Source: Serripes groenlandicus (lineage: Eukaryota > Mollusca > Bivalvia > Cardiida > Cardiidae). From it: a stretch of DNA of 64,000 nucleotides. Where the stretch lies: assembly GCA_031761405.1 (NCBI GenBank), contig JASEVX010000007.1, positions 30,468,859-30,532,858 of the forward strand, given 5' to 3'. The notes under the pieces were generated by a model. That model did not search any database, had not been told where the DNA came from, and saw only the letters and a program-made list of their open reading frames with translations. This document shows, piece by piece, positions 31,627-41,790 of this stretch. A program made the translations under genes and the position numbers. Numbering within the stretch: the stretch's first letter is position 1; the number at the start of each line of letters is the position of its first letter.

Positions 31627-31872
31627 CGAGGGCTTGGCGTGAAACGGTTGTAACTAAAATTGGTATTTTTTTACCAAGGTTAATCATCTCAACATGAAGT
31701 CTTTATAAGCGTTAAATCATTTTTCTTGGTAAACAATGTAAATTTAGGTGCCATTGCTCGTTCTGAGCAATGGCACCTAAATTTGCATTGTTTACAAAGG
31801 GGTCAAAATTGCCCCTAAACCAGGGTTTTCAAAATAGGTTTTAAGTTACAACCGTTTCACGCCAAGCCCTCG
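31627..31872 (+). mobile_element. 247-bp palindromic element, second copy
   Basis: CGAGGGCTTGGCGTGAAACGG at both ends in inverted orientation; the interior is nearly identical to 28618-28864. The high similarity of the two copies 3 kb apart suggests recent activity or duplication. From 31873 to 32155 no feature is seen. Confidence 0.88.
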
Positions 31873-32159
31873 TGTTGTAATTGCATAACAGAAAAACAAT
31901 GGAAATTTTATCTTTTTTCCAAAAACGTATCCCCAAAATCCTACTTTGTGGGTAACTAACATGAGATTATCATGATGAGACAATTAAAACCACAATAGGT
32001 TTTGCAACTAAAACACTTAAAATTCAGGCCGATAAAAGTGCATCATATCTGAATTAAGCAATAAAGGTTATTGCATCTCTCAATGTTTGAATTTTTTTCA
32101 TATGTGAGAAAGGTAAAAAAAAGATAGCCTATTGAGTATTTTGAAAAACAATGCTTTAA

Positions 32160-32533
32160 CCCTTTCCCACAATTTGACACTTCTGCAGTAAACTCAATGA
32201 TTACAATTTCTTTCAAAAGAGATTATCCATATGTTTGCCTTTATATTTTCAAACATTATTTCTCATCTGAGTTTTAATCCTTAACATCCAGTCTCCCTGT
32301 CTGACCAGGGCAATTAACCCTGTTCAAATGCAGATGCATTTAAACTCATCTGCAACAGACGTCTCTTGAAAACATTGTTGCCTAAGGAAAACAAAATCAT
32401 CTTGAGCAATTTCTCCTAGTGCAACAATGCTTTTAGTTCCTTTAAATAATTACAATTCAAAGATATAAATTTTCCACATTTTATCATAGAGATTTTGAGA
32501 ATTTACTGTAGAATTTCTGTATGTGGGAAAGGG
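32160..32533. mobile_element. Two degenerate MITEs
   Basis: TTAA-CCCTTTCCCACAATTTGAC (32160), then TTAA-CCCTGTTCAAATGCAG (32316), ATCTGCAACAGACGTC, GAGCAATTTCTCCTAG, and GTATGTGGGAAAGGG at 32533. Confidence 0.55.
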
Positions 32534-32557
32534 TTTTCAGATAACCTCATCTCCGTA

Positions 32558-32781
32558 ACCCTTTCTCTCATACAACAATTCTGAAGCAGACGAATTTGAA
32601 CATATTTTGTCAAAAAATAGAAAATCTCTATAAAAGAAGGGATAACCTATCACTAAAAGTGGAAAACATTGTGGCAAAAGGAGAAATTGCTTGTTTTGAG
32701 CAATTTCTTCTTTTGTCACTATGTTTTCAAAAAGGCCATCTGCTGCAGAGGTGTCAGAAAGCATCTATATGTGGGAAAGGG
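32558..32781 (+). mobile_element. MITE with duplicated right flank
   Basis: CCCTTTCTCTCATACAAC to GTGGGAAAGGG. Hairpin AAATTGCTTGTTTTGAGCAATTT. TTTCAGATAACCTCA follows it (32782) and also follows the preceding MITE (32535), which is not a TTAA duplication. Confidence 0.85.
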
Positions 32782-32975
32782 TTTCAGATAACCTCAGCAC
32801 CTTAAGGATGAGCTCAGTGAACTTTGAGATGATCACATCAGAGGTGAGTTATCAGTTCTTCAATGCCACTTCAGATTCTATCTGCCACATCATGATAAAA
32901 CATTCCAGTTGGTCTATCTGGGTAATTTTAGCTAACACTCAGAGAGAACATGTTCAATTTGACCTCTTCAGTTGT

Positions 32976-33150
32976 TGTGTAGTAGTAGTAGTAGTAGTAG
33001 TAGTAGTATTAACCAGCCATAGCCCTGAGCGCCAAGGAGGGAGAGCAATTACTACCATTTTTAAAGTCTTTGGTTTGACCAGTCTGGGGATCAGCCCTGC
33101 GACCTCCCGGACCGAAGGCGGACACTCTACCACTACAGCACTGTGGTGGA
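32976..33150 (-). mobile_element. SINE with (TAG)n tract
   Basis: In reverse, a head with CTACCACTACAGCACTG (A-box complement) and GGGGATCAGCCCTGCGACC (degenerate B-box complement), then CCTGAGCGCCAAGGAGGGAG linker, and a (TAG)n microsatellite at 32980-33009 where the tail would lie. From 33160 to 33640 there is no supported feature. Confidence 0.75.
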
Positions 33151-33639
33151 GAGAGGAAATATAAAATTTGGATTTTCAGTTTGATTTGGACACAGTCACA
33201 AAGTTCCTTCAATGACACAGACAGCAGAGTTTAAATGATCTGGGGGGAAAAAGGAACTTGTTGATTTAACATTTTTTTAAAAAGTTTCGTAAAGTAAAAT
33301 TTGACCTATTGACCTAGTTTTTTACCTTATGTGACCCAGTTTAGAAGTGGACAAAAAATTGATGGAGATGAAAGATCATGAGAACTTTCATGAAGATTGG
33401 ATGTTCAATGTGGCCTACATGTAGTGTTAACAAGGTAATTGTGATATAAACCATGAAATACAATTTTATTTCAAGTGGACATAACTCTGGCATTACTGAG
33501 GCAATCTTAGTGAAACAGCCCGACATTTTTATATAGCTTTAATAAAATCCCTGGACCTTGCCTTAGAAATGGCTCCAGATGGAAGGACAAACAGACAACG
33601 CCGAACCTATAACCCGTCTGCAGACAATAATTAAAGAAA

Positions 33640-33745
33640 AAATTAAAAACATTGTGGCAATTTAAGTGCTCCTCCTGCCACAATGTTTTTCAAAGGTCAT
33701 CTGCTGCGGAGGCATCGGAAATTATGTGTATGTTGGAAAGGGTAT
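33640..33745. mobile_element. MITE right half
   Basis: AAAAACATTGTGGCAATTTAAG, CTGCCACAATG, GTCATCTGCTGCGGAGGC and GTTGGAAAGGG. Confidence 0.5.
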
Positions 33746-33910
33746 AACATTTTCCCATCTACTGATGCCCCATTAAAAGGTACAGATTCATAGGGGTAAA
33801 AAAAGATCACAATCAGTATGATTGCTTTATGACTAATAATTGTGTTTGCCTTGATATAAACAGGCTGACAGCTGAATGATGAACAAGACACTGGCTTGGG
33901 AAATATAAAA

Positions 33911-34132
33911 CCCATTCCCACGTACAACAAATCTGACGCAGAATACTTAGAAAACATCAAGGAAAGAATATGGAATAGTCCTCTGTAAATAAAATAAAAA
34001 ATATTGGATAGGGTCGAAAACATTGTGACAAAAGGAGAAATTGCTTATGATGAGCAATTCTCCTTTCTCCACAATGTTTTCGAAGGTCGTCTGCTTCGGA
34101 TGCATTTGATTGGAACTGTGTGTGGGAAAGGA
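33911..34132. mobile_element. Diverged MITE, 222 bp
   Basis: CCCATTCCCACGTACAAC to GTGTGTGGGAAAGGA-TTAA. Hairpin GAAATTGCTTATGATGAGCAATTC. Consensus length retained despite divergence. Confidence 0.75.
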
Positions 34133-34319
34133 TTAAATGATAGCAAATATTAATACAGCTGTGGCATGAAAAAAGGGCATATAGGGAAAACCAACTGTGA
34201 TGGCTTGAATAAGCCTGTGTATTCATACAACTTCCTCTTAACCTCCCATATTTTAGTTTAATGTTTTATTATTGTGAACCTAAAACAGTCAGCAACTTTC
34301 TAAAAACTCATGTTCATTG

Positions 34320-34400
34320 ACGACAATGCTGAGTGAAATATTAACTCAAAAGTAATTGTTTCCGTGAGATGATTCATTTGAGTGTCCACAACATAGGATT
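34320..34400. repeat. Decayed palindrome, TACTCAAAA family
   Basis: TTAACTCAAAAGTAATTG...GAGATGATTCATTTGAGTGTCC followed by ACAACATAGGATTT. The arms match the perfect palindrome at 21616 with several substitutions. Sequence from 34140 to here shows nothing else. Confidence 0.6.
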
Positions 34401-34437
34401 TAATGGTCATATAAAGATATCAAAACATGAAAATAAA

Positions 34438-34607
34438 CACTTTCCCACATACAACAAATCTGCAGCAGACGACTTCTGGGCAAATATATGGAAATAATTG
34501 AAAGAAAAATAATTGAATCATGTTGTGACAAAATGTGAAATTGCTCATCACCCATGAGCAATTTTTCCTGCCGCTGAGGTGTCACATGTGCTATATGTGG
34601 AAAAGGG
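34438..34607. mobile_element. MITE, shortened
   Basis: CACTTTCCCACATACAAC, CTGCAGCAGACGAC, a GAAATTGCTCATCACCCATGAGCAATTT hairpin, and TATGTGGAAAAGGG-TTAA. The stretch 34610-34958 holds a short GC-rich block (34612-34700) that I do not recognise. Confidence 0.75.
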
Positions 34608-34960
34608 TTAACGGAAGAGAAGAACCCAGGATGAATTCGGAGGGTCCAATATCCATGACCAGCCGCTAAAGGTCTCCGAGAGGGAGGGGGGCTTGAGTGA
34701 CTCACAAATTAAATATTGTATTTCATTAATGAGTAGCCCCATTATATATCTCTACTTTGCATGTATGGATTAACAGCCGACAACAATGTTGCTTTTAAAA
34801 GCTTTCTCGATATTTACTGTTATGTTACGCTGAGGTAAAGAGCAAACATGGGTGTTAAATCGTGTCTGTCTGTAACGGGTAGATGGGTAGATCGACAAAC
34901 ATAGTGCAGGGTAGTTGTGGTTGATTAACCAATTAATTGATGTACACCGCAGTAATTTAA

Positions 34961-35181
34961 CCCTTTCCCTCATAAGACAATTCTGCAGCAGACGACTTTA
35001 AAGGTATTTTGTCAAAATGTAGAAAATCTCTACAATTGAATGGATATGTAACCTATAACAAAAAGTGGAAAACATTGTGGCAAAAGGAGAAATTACTTCT
35101 GCAATTTCTTCTTTTGTCACTATGTTTTCAAAAAGCCGTCTGCTGCAGAGGCGTCAGAAAGCGTCTATATGAGGGAAAGGG
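34961..35181 (+). mobile_element. Full-length TTAA MITE
   Basis: TTAA both sides. CCCTTTCCCTCATAAGAC to TATGAGGGAAAGGG, 221 bp. The hairpin arm is shortened (AAATTACTTCTGCAATTT). Confidence 0.94.
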
Positions 35182-35203
35182 TTAAAACTCTCTTTACAGT
35201 TAA

Positions 35204-35566
35204 CAGGCGCGTAGCTGACTGTACGCAAAATACGCAGCTGCGTACATATTGTCTCCCGTACTCAAATTTTGAAAAGTTCAAATCTGCAATAAAAACTTGA
35301 CATGGGGTAGGCGTAAGTATAAAACAACTGATCTGACTCGATAGATTTGACGAAAAATGACAAATGTATCACGTTTTACTATCTCAAAATTTCCTAGAAA
35401 AATAAATTGATTTCACCATTAAGATCAGTCATATTTTGCAACTGAAATGCTTCCAGAAGTCACCACAGACGATATAGAGGGGCAAAAGATGTCCCGGGGG
35501 GAGCATGCACCAGGACCCCCCTAACCAAATTGCGTACACACTCTGTATACCCTAGCTACGCCCCTG
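35204..35566. mobile_element. Non-autonomous element with CAGGGGCGTAGC-type ends
   Basis: CAGGCGCGTAGCTGAC at the left and TAGCTACGCCCCTG at the right are imperfect terminal inverted repeats, with GTTAA next to both ends. CAGGGGCG-type ends are typical of hAT-like elements, but the usual 8-bp duplication is not seen, so the class is uncertain. No transposase. Confidence 0.65.
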
Positions 35567-35573
35567 GTTAAAC

Positions 35574-36393
35574 GCCTTCCCTGAATACTTTGACATTACG
35601 GCAAAACTATGGAAATGCATGCTCTATGAATGAAAGTATATTTACTGGATATCGAGATGAAGACATTATGTCAAACAAGAGGGCCATGATGGCCCTGGAT
35701 CGTTCACCTGATTTTTTATTTTTTTTCCCACTTTTTTACACTTTTGGAGGAGAAGATTTTTTAAGTTTTCACTAAAGCCATATAAAGCAAAATAGCCCCG
35801 CCCAATGGCGGCCATGTTTTTCCACCAATCAAAATGGCTTGAAGGAATCTGATAGTGGGTCACTTAAGGAACATTTCTACAAAATTATTTGAATATCGGC
35901 CAGACACTTTCGGGAGAAGATATTTTAAGTTTTCACTATAGCCATATAAGGCAAAATAGCCCCGCCCCCCCCTGGCGGCCATGTTTTTCAACCAATCAAC
36001 ATGGCTTGAAGGAATCTGATAGAGGGTCATCCAAGGAACATTTCTACAAAATTATTTGAAAATCTGCTAACCAGTTTGGGAGAAAAAGAATTTTTAAGTT
36101 TTTTTCATTTCGTTGCCATGGAAACCAGAATTCTGCATGGATCCCAAAAATTTGAAGGAAATCTGGTGAGGTCATTGAGAGGATGCTTTCTGTGAAGTTT
36201 CATCCCAATTGACCCACTGGTTACTGAGGAGAAGAAGTTGACACACGACGGACAAAAGGCGATCACAATAAATCACCTTGAGCAAAGCTCAGGTGAGCTA
36301 AAAAGGTGAAATGGCCTGCTTTGAGCAATTTTCCCTTTTGCCACAATGTTTTCAATAGCTGTCTGCTGCAGTGTTGCGGGTGGGAAAGGGTTA
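35574..36393. mobile_element. MITE split by a GAGCTAAAAA element
   Basis: Left part 35574-35671 (GCCTTCCCTGAATAC...GACATTATGTCAAA). Right part 36304-36393 (GGTGAAATGGCC...CTGTCTGCTGCAG...GGTGGGAAAGGG-TTAA). Joined, the junction matches the usual CATTGTGACAAAAGGTG. Confidence 0.75.
35672..36303 (+). mobile_element. AACAAGAGGGCC...GAGCTAAAAA element nested in a MITE
   Basis: Starts AACAAGAGGGCCATGATGG and ends CACCTTGAGCAAAGCTCAGGTGAGCTAAAAA, a terminal hairpin. The core has two GCCCCGCCC...GGCGGCCATG units (about 35797 and 35960). Short version of 6569-7680. No ORF. Confidence 0.82.
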
Positions 36394-36598
36394 AGCATTG
36401 CATATTTTAGATAAACAAGGTGGCTGCTTGTCAAAGAATTGTAATTTTATCACCTTTCTGATGCAGTGCAGCCTGGCAGCAATCATACAATCTTGCAGAT
36501 TGACACCAAAAATTATTTTTGTCAACTCTAAGCAGTGGACTACTAATTAAGGCAGAGTAAACTGGTCATTTTCCCACAATATCTATTGTAACTCAACC

Positions 36599-36665
36599 AA
36601 ACCCTTTGTTGTGTGTACTCAAAATAATCACATCACTGAGAAATGCTTTTGAGTACACACAACAA
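36599..36665. repeat. Palindrome, TACTCAAAA family
   Basis: AACCCTTTGTTGTGTGTACTC pairs with GAGTACACACAACAAAGTG. The centre is AAATAATCACATCACTGAG. Related to 21616. Confidence 0.8.
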
Positions 36666-36722
36666 AGTGTTCGAGTGTCAAAGAAAGAGAGTAATTAAGA
36701 CATGAAAAATGCACTTTTTAAC

Positions 36723-36888
36723 CGGGCTTTCCCTCATACGACAATTCTGCAGCAGACGATTTTGAACATATTTGGTCAACAAATAAAAAAAAATCTCTTT
36801 AATTGAATGGATAACCTGTGAATAAAAGTGGTTTTCAAAAAGCCGTCTGCTGTAGAGGCATCAGAAAGCGTCTATATGAGGGAAAGGG
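36723..36888 (+). mobile_element. Second MITE lacking its central hairpin
   Basis: GGCTTTCCCTCATACGAC to TATGAGGGAAAGGG-TTAA. The sequence passes from AATAAAAGTGG straight to TTTTCAAAAAGCC, so the hairpin is gone with a breakpoint slightly different from that at 14399. Confidence 0.9.
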
Positions 36889-37084
36889 TTAAGTATATAA
36901 ACAAATGTAAGTGTATGAAGGAAATCATGAATTTATGAGGAGAATTTCTTCGTACTTCCCATGTTAATTGATAAGCACTGTAAATGTGATGAAAACAGAC
37001 AGCAATGGCCAGTCAGTCTGATAAATGGTCAATAACTGACCAATGGGAGGACCTTTAATTGCTCACCATACATCATTGACCATT

Positions 37085-37210
37085 TCCAATATAAATGCAC
37101 AGTCATTGTGATACATCTACAGCAGCTGACTCTAGAAAACATTGTGACAAAAGGAGAAATAAGTCTTTATTAGTAATTTTATTTAAAATGGAGAAAATAT
37201 TGATACAATT
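37085..37210. mobile_element. MITE fragment cut by the DIRS element
   Basis: ACATCTACAGCAGCTGAC, GAAAACATTGTGACAAAAGG and a degenerate interior run up to the DIRS left end at about 37211. Confidence 0.45.
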
Positions 37211-37257
37211 AAAATGAAGTTTTTTAAAGTAAAACATATTTTTATTAGAAAATACTT

Positions 37258-37405
37258 ACCAGTCATTTAATACCTGATATATCATCTCTATACACCTTAA
37301 TTATCCAAAAAAAACGCCCACGCTAGCATATCCCTCACGTATCCGTGACATACACGGCCGCCCGGAAGTACAGGCGCGCACGTGAGCGGGTAGTCACTTT
37401 TCATT
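37258..37405. repeat. DIRS terminal inverted repeat, left
   Basis: From ACCAGTCATTTAATACCTG to GTAGTCACTTTTCATT. It is matched in inverted orientation by 43659-43805 with almost no differences, including CCAAAAAAAACGCCC and the GC-rich CGGCCGCCCGGAAGTAC block. Confidence 0.95.
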
Positions 37406-37452
37406 CACCGTTAAGTATTGGTGACGACGCGGGGTTGGGAGGTGGGACTCTA

Positions 37453-37549
37453 TAAATGACTGGTAAGTATTTTCTAATAAAAATATGTTTTACTTTAAAA
37501 AACTTCATTTTTATATCAAAAATACATTACCAGTCATTTAATACCTGAT
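37453..37549. repeat. DIRS internal complementary region
   Basis: 37453-37509 is the reverse complement of the left end (37213-37269). 37505-37549 is the reverse complement of the right end (43785-43828). They overlap at CATTT. An internal segment complementary to both joined termini is the hallmark of DIRS elements and serves as the template for circularisation. Confidence 0.92.
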
Positions 37550-37843
37550 GACTTCGTAGCATAGGACGGGAGGTTCGACCAATACTTACTGTCGTTCCAG
37601 GTACGTTGTAGTATATTATTCCATATTTTTTTAAGAACAAACATACTTGATTCCAACGGATGTATAAAGGGAAAGAGGGGATTGAATACAGGTTCAATCG
37701 GTATTCACTTTATTTATGTGTTGGATTATGTGAATTAGCAAACCACTCGCTGTGAAGCCACAAGGGGACCCAGGCAGGACCGACTGCAACTGGTTCTTAG
37801 ACAGGAACCCTTGTTGACACAGTAGAGTAAGGAGCCATCAGAT

Positions 37844-38167
37844 TCATTGAATCTGATCTGCCCGGTTTCTACAGAGACGATCTGTAGTTAAAGCTAATAA
37901 AAAGACGGTTTTATAAGTAAAAAACTTTAAAGACGTCGATTCAAGAGTTCGTATGGAGCTCTTGTAAGCGACCAAAGGACGCAAGACAAATCCTATTTTG
38001 GAGTTAACTCCTACAATTGGGTTTTTTCTAATTCTAACCATCAGTCTGTGAAACTTAATGTAATTCGTTTCTACTGAAAGCAAAGAACTCTCTTCCCTGT
38101 TAGTGTTCGCCAAGCAATACGAATTTATAATTCTCAGTAAAACTTGAGAAGCGGTAGCCGTCGACAA
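37844..38167 (-). pseudogene. Tyrosine recombinase fragment of the DIRS element
   Basis: A 107-codon frame whose residues 79-95 (SLKFFTYKTVFLLALTT) match the conserved segment that precedes the first catalytic Arg in DIRS-type tyrosine recombinases. The frame ends a few residues later, before the Arg...His-x-x-Arg...Tyr catalytic residues, none of which can be found between here and the internal complementary region. Identification rests on that one motif and on element context. Inactive. Confidence 0.6.
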
Positions 38168-38362
38168 ACGTTCAGAGAGATTGACCTACCTTATTAACAT
38201 CAATCGGTAAGAACTGTCTATATCTAAGGAAGATGTAACGGTTATGTCGATAGGCAGGCCAGAAGGACGTATAACCACGGTCTCTGGGCCAGAGAAGTGT
38301 CCTGTCATCATCTTCCCTATCAGAAGTGAAACCGGAAGTTGACGAACTGGTTCTCAGCCTCA

Positions 38363-38629
38363 TTATGAACTCGGGGAGTAATTATTATTATTCCTTTGCG
38401 AATTCTGAACGTCCACTGCCGAATGAGTGGAATATAGTTGTCTATTCTGTATTAGTGAATCGACTCTGTCCGAAGGTACTCGAATTACCGCTAAGTCGGT
38501 GAAAAACGTCATACCCACGAACGTGAACCTCTTTGACGGAATTAATTCCGACTTCTGCGTGTTGGGTATTAAACCCAACCGCAGAATGGTCCGCCAGGCT
38601 AGGGATAGATCGTGAAAATAGAAGTACAC
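38363..38629 (-). pseudogene. Reverse transcriptase C-terminal part
   Basis: An 88-codon frame with LGLIPNTQKSELIPSKRFTF at about residues 17-36, then VGMTFFTDLAVIRVP. This is the conserved DIRS region that follows the YxDD motif and leads to RNase H. It is out of frame with the YFDDWL segment (38442-38786), so at least one frameshift lies between. RNase H catalytic residues are not found downstream. Confidence 0.7.
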
Positions 38630-38786
38630 GATCCGTCCTGTGGGGAAGCCAATCGTCGAAGTATTGAAGAAGTTGGGGTCCTTTCATACGAAGAAAGGCT
38701 CCCATGCCCTGATATCTTCGTAAGCACTCGAGGGGCGGACTTGAGGCCGAAGAGCCCTGAAATTGGAGCACTTCTCCCTCTATCAC
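38442..38786 (-). pseudogene. Reverse transcriptase active-site segment, frameshifted
   Basis: YFDDWL at residues 42-47 is the catalytic YxDD box with the DW pair usual in DIRS-type enzymes. The stretch before it is scrambled by small indels, so the FGL-type motif expected upstream is split between frames. Confidence 0.7.
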
Positions 38787-39169
38787 AAACCGAAGGTATT
38801 TCCTCGAGGAGGAAGCGATGGGGATGTGATAAAAAGGCGTGTGTTAGGTCTAGAGAGACCGCCCAGTCGCCTTCCGAATTGCAACTCGGATGGAGCGGGT
38901 CGACTCCATTTTGAATTATCGACCGGAATCAATAGATTTAGCGCAGATAAATCTATAACCGGTCTCCACTTGCCGTCTTTCTTCGGAACAAGAAAAAGAC
39001 GGCTGTAGAAACCCCGAAAATTGGGGTTGAGAACGCTCTCTATGGCATTCTTTTTCAGAAGCGATGAAATCACCTCTGACATGGCCGGATGACGAGACGA
39101 AATGTCGATCGGCACGCCTGTCAGAGGAGGGGGGGAAATGAAGGGAATCAGATACCCTTCCTGTATCAC
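38783..39169 (-). pseudogene. Reverse transcriptase N-terminal part
   Basis: Residues 51-78 carry GFYSRLFLVPKKDGKWRPVI followed by DLSALN, the family's most conserved block. The frame is lost soon after (about residue 82). It is the strongest evidence that this is a retrotransposon. Confidence 0.9.
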
Positions 39170-39187
39170 AGACTAAATCCAACGATC

Positions 39188-39541
39188 CTATGTGACACTT
39201 TCCCACTCCTCCGTGATAAATGACAGGCGGCCCCCGACTGCAATCTCCGACCTTGGGATTGTCATAGAGAGGAGCGAATCCCTAGGGCTGCGGCTTCGGA
39301 TTCGTGTTAACTCTAGCAGGCTGCCGATGTTAGTACCCTGATAGGGGCGCTTCGGTTTAGCCGATTTCTGACCCGTGGAAGGGGTTTGTTTAGGCTGAAA
39401 CGCCTTCACATACCGTTTTGGCTTCTTTCCTGGGTTGGGTTTCTTAGAACTACCCACATTCGCAGAATACGTTGAACGTTTCTGGCCCTGCGCAAAAGCC
39501 TTAGCTGCGTTCGCCGAAAGGCGTCGACTGTTCTGAAGCAT
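39188..39541 (-). CDS. Gag/RT linker, basic region
   Basis: A 117-codon frame, rich in Lys, Ser and Pro in the first 70 residues (KKPNPGKKPKRYVK), overlapping the end of the gag-like ORF at 39501 in another frame. In intact DIRS elements such a basic tail joins gag to the polymerase ORF. The frame stops shortly before the reverse transcriptase begins. Confidence 0.5.
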   Translation of the reverse strand: MLQNSRRLSANAAKAFAQGQKRSTYSANVGSSKKPNPGKKPKRYVKAFQPKQTPSTGQKSAKPKRPYQGTNIGSLLELTRIRSRSPRDSLLSMTIPRSEIAVGGRLSFITEEWESVT

Positions 39542-39992
39542 CAGAAGCTGTCACCGCAGCAATCCTTCCATCAAAGAGTTGTTTCGACTCCAATGGTGCG
39601 GCTTTCAGGCTGTCCTTGCTAGCACGTAGCAATGAGTTAGGAGCAACTATAACTGCGTCCCTCCTCATGGACAGTATCTCTGTGATGGTCTGAAGATTCA
39701 GTGCCATGAGATGCCTGTTGCCTGTGTCGAAAGCTTCGAGAATTCTGTTAGCCCCTAGGCTAGAGATATTCTCCTCTTTCAACAACAAAGACAGAGCGAC
39801 TGCGAAATGGTTGTCATGAGATGACACCAATACACCCAGTCTTGCTCTGGCCTCCCACTTCTCTAGTATCTTAAAAGAGACCTGGACAGAAGCGGGTGCA
39901 GTTAACCCCAGTGTAGCTGCATCCCCGTCTAAAGCTGGCACTTTGACCGGGAAGAACTCCTTAGACGTAGAATACGCCTTGAGTTGACCCAT
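39501..39992 (-). CDS. DIRS gag-like ORF, C-terminal domain
   Basis: 163 codons with a helical, mostly neutral domain (KILEKWEARARLGVLVSSHD, LNLQTITEILSMRRDAVIV) of the kind found at the end of DIRS ORF1 proteins. The role is presumed nucleic-acid packaging. It is separated by a stop from the upstream acidic part (40127-40450). Confidence 0.55.
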   Translation of the reverse strand: MGQLKAYSTSKEFFPVKVPALDGDAATLGLTAPASVQVSFKILEKWEARARLGVLVSSHDNHFAVALSLLLKEENISSLGANRILEAFDTGNRHLMALNLQTITEILSMRRDAVIVAPNSLLRASKDSLKAAPLESKQLFDGRIAAVTASDASEQSTPFGERS

Positions 39993-40126
39993 TTCCTAGA
40001 AATGGGTCCTGGGACCGACCAGCCTGGAGGTATAGCCTCCAGAGACCTGGCCGACTGCAATTGGTCTAACAACCTGCCCAAGTTGTTAGTTTGAGGAAGC
40101 AAGTGCACTGGCGAAAAGCTTGTACA

Positions 40127-40450
40127 TTAAGTTCCTCTAGGCTCGAAAGGTTTTGCGACGTGGGGAGCGTCAACCTTAGGGCATGAAGTATTCGGCACCA
40201 CCCGAAATACTTCGTCAATAGCCTGCTGAAGAGACCAACGCTCTACAGCTGGCTCCTCATCGGAAGTTGACCTATTTCCCTCATTATCGTCAGACGAAGA
40301 TGTAGGGTTGAAGGTACTCCTCTGAGGTTGTCCACTCGGTATTCCAACCGGTAGATCTATGTCCGACTCAGACAGGGATAAATCAGAAAATCCATGTTCT
40401 GCCGAAGATTTTGCGAAGCAGGCCCCCTCTCCGCAGCAGAGGACGGCCAT
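40127..40450 (-). CDS. DIRS gag-like ORF, acidic middle part
   Basis: 107 codons with a Ser/Asp/Glu-rich stretch (residues 23-70, including SSSDDNEGNRSTSDEEP). It overlaps the frame at 40357-40713. Low-complexity acidic segments are common in ORF1 of such elements. No catalytic motif. Confidence 0.45.
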   Translation of the reverse strand: MAVLCCGEGACFAKSSAEHGFSDLSLSESDIDLPVGIPSGQPQRSTFNPTSSSDDNEGNRSTSDEEPAVERWSLQQAIDEVFRVVPNTSCPKVDAPHVAKPFEPRGT

Positions 40451-41790
40451 GCAAAAACTTCTGCCGGGGCCGAACTGACCGTATTGTACGGTTTCGACCT
40501 CTCTTTCACTGAATGACGCAATGTATTCTGATCCCGAGGTTGCCTATAACCGGACTGCCTATCCAATAGGTGTCCCCCCGAGAGCAGTGAATCCCCATGA
40601 GATGGGTAATGCTGATCCCGGTAGGCCGTTGAACCCTGTCTAACACCTAACGGTTCCATAGTATGGACCGGTGGTTGGTATTGAGGAGCAGTGTATTCTC
40701 TAGCGACATTCACTGTCCCCTCAGGGGAGGAAAAAGATTTTCCGTAACCCCCCTACCCGATGGAAGATAGAGGAATAATAGAACCCGGTGCGATACCTGG
40801 GTTATAATTATTCTGATTCTGTAGTGGAGCAGAGATCGACTGATAATTTGAATCAATACGGTCTATCACTACAGAACCCGGGCCTGGACGCGCCATGTTT
40901 ACATAGTCGTCTGGCAGTGTAGACGAGGCATTGAAAAATGCCTGACTACTCGGTTGCACTGTGTTTACACAAGACACTGGTGTTTGCGTCGTGTTCACAA
41001 GCGTGACCGATTGGCTCGTAGCACCGTAATGAAATGGGCTACTGACCTGATGCGGCATGGCTACATGCGCGCGAGTTTAGCCAGTCGTCGAATCATTTAA
41101 GAAAGTCTGACTGCCAGGATGAATCGTTGCTAAATGATCAACCTTTTGCCTGGCTGGGTCCTTGCAATAAGACCTTTGCCCTGTCGCCTCACGGCTAAGT
41201 GAGCGACTACCTGGTCTAGTCATGGCAACGTGACTGACTGGCCCGGTCGTGTCCAAAAAGGACTGACTGGTGACAGGTCGAGTCATTGACAAATGACTCC
41301 TCTCCGGTTGCCCGGTGACCTGACGTGCCTCGGCATTTGGGTTTTGTTGTGCAGCCCAAACAAAACCCGGTTGACTATGCATAGGCAGGAGTGAAGCTGC
41401 ACTATACCAAGTCTCCGGAGAACTACGTCCGCCGACGTAGGTAACCGGTACTCTGCAGCTGTCCGAAGACCGCTGTAGCTCGGAGTATGGTGTCGGATTG
41501 GTACAATTCCTGCGGTTTCCCGGAAAGCTACCAAAGGCATCTCCTTCTTTCGAAGGCCCAGCCACGACACCAGGCGACAGATGGTGAGGTTCAGCGGTTG
41601 AACGTTCCAGCTGAACATTTTCCCCGCTGTTTCCGTACGGTGTCTGACGTTTCCCGACGGAGCAACTCTCACCCAAAGCTACCATCCCGAGGTTGCCTAT
41701 AACCGGACTGCCTATCAAATAGGTGTCCCCCCGAGAGCAGTGAATCCCCATGAGATGGGTAATGCTGATCCCGGTAGGCCTGTCTAACAC
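40357..41790 (-). pseudogene. Second, decayed gag repeat copy
   Basis: Three frames (41077-41790, 40753-41058, 40357-40713) together cover the same order of segments as 41669-42830, such as VALGESCSVGK, RQVTGQPERSH, QTPVSCVNTVQPSS and PQYQPPVH. The copy is broken by frame changes and stops, while the upstream copy is open. This shows relaxed constraint after duplication. Confidence 0.8.

Noticed and set aside
32788..32843. Exon between TTTCAG and GAG|GTGAGT
   Set aside because: Open for 18 codons with good splice edges, but its start is part of a duplicated MITE flank (also at 32535), so the acceptor is suspect.
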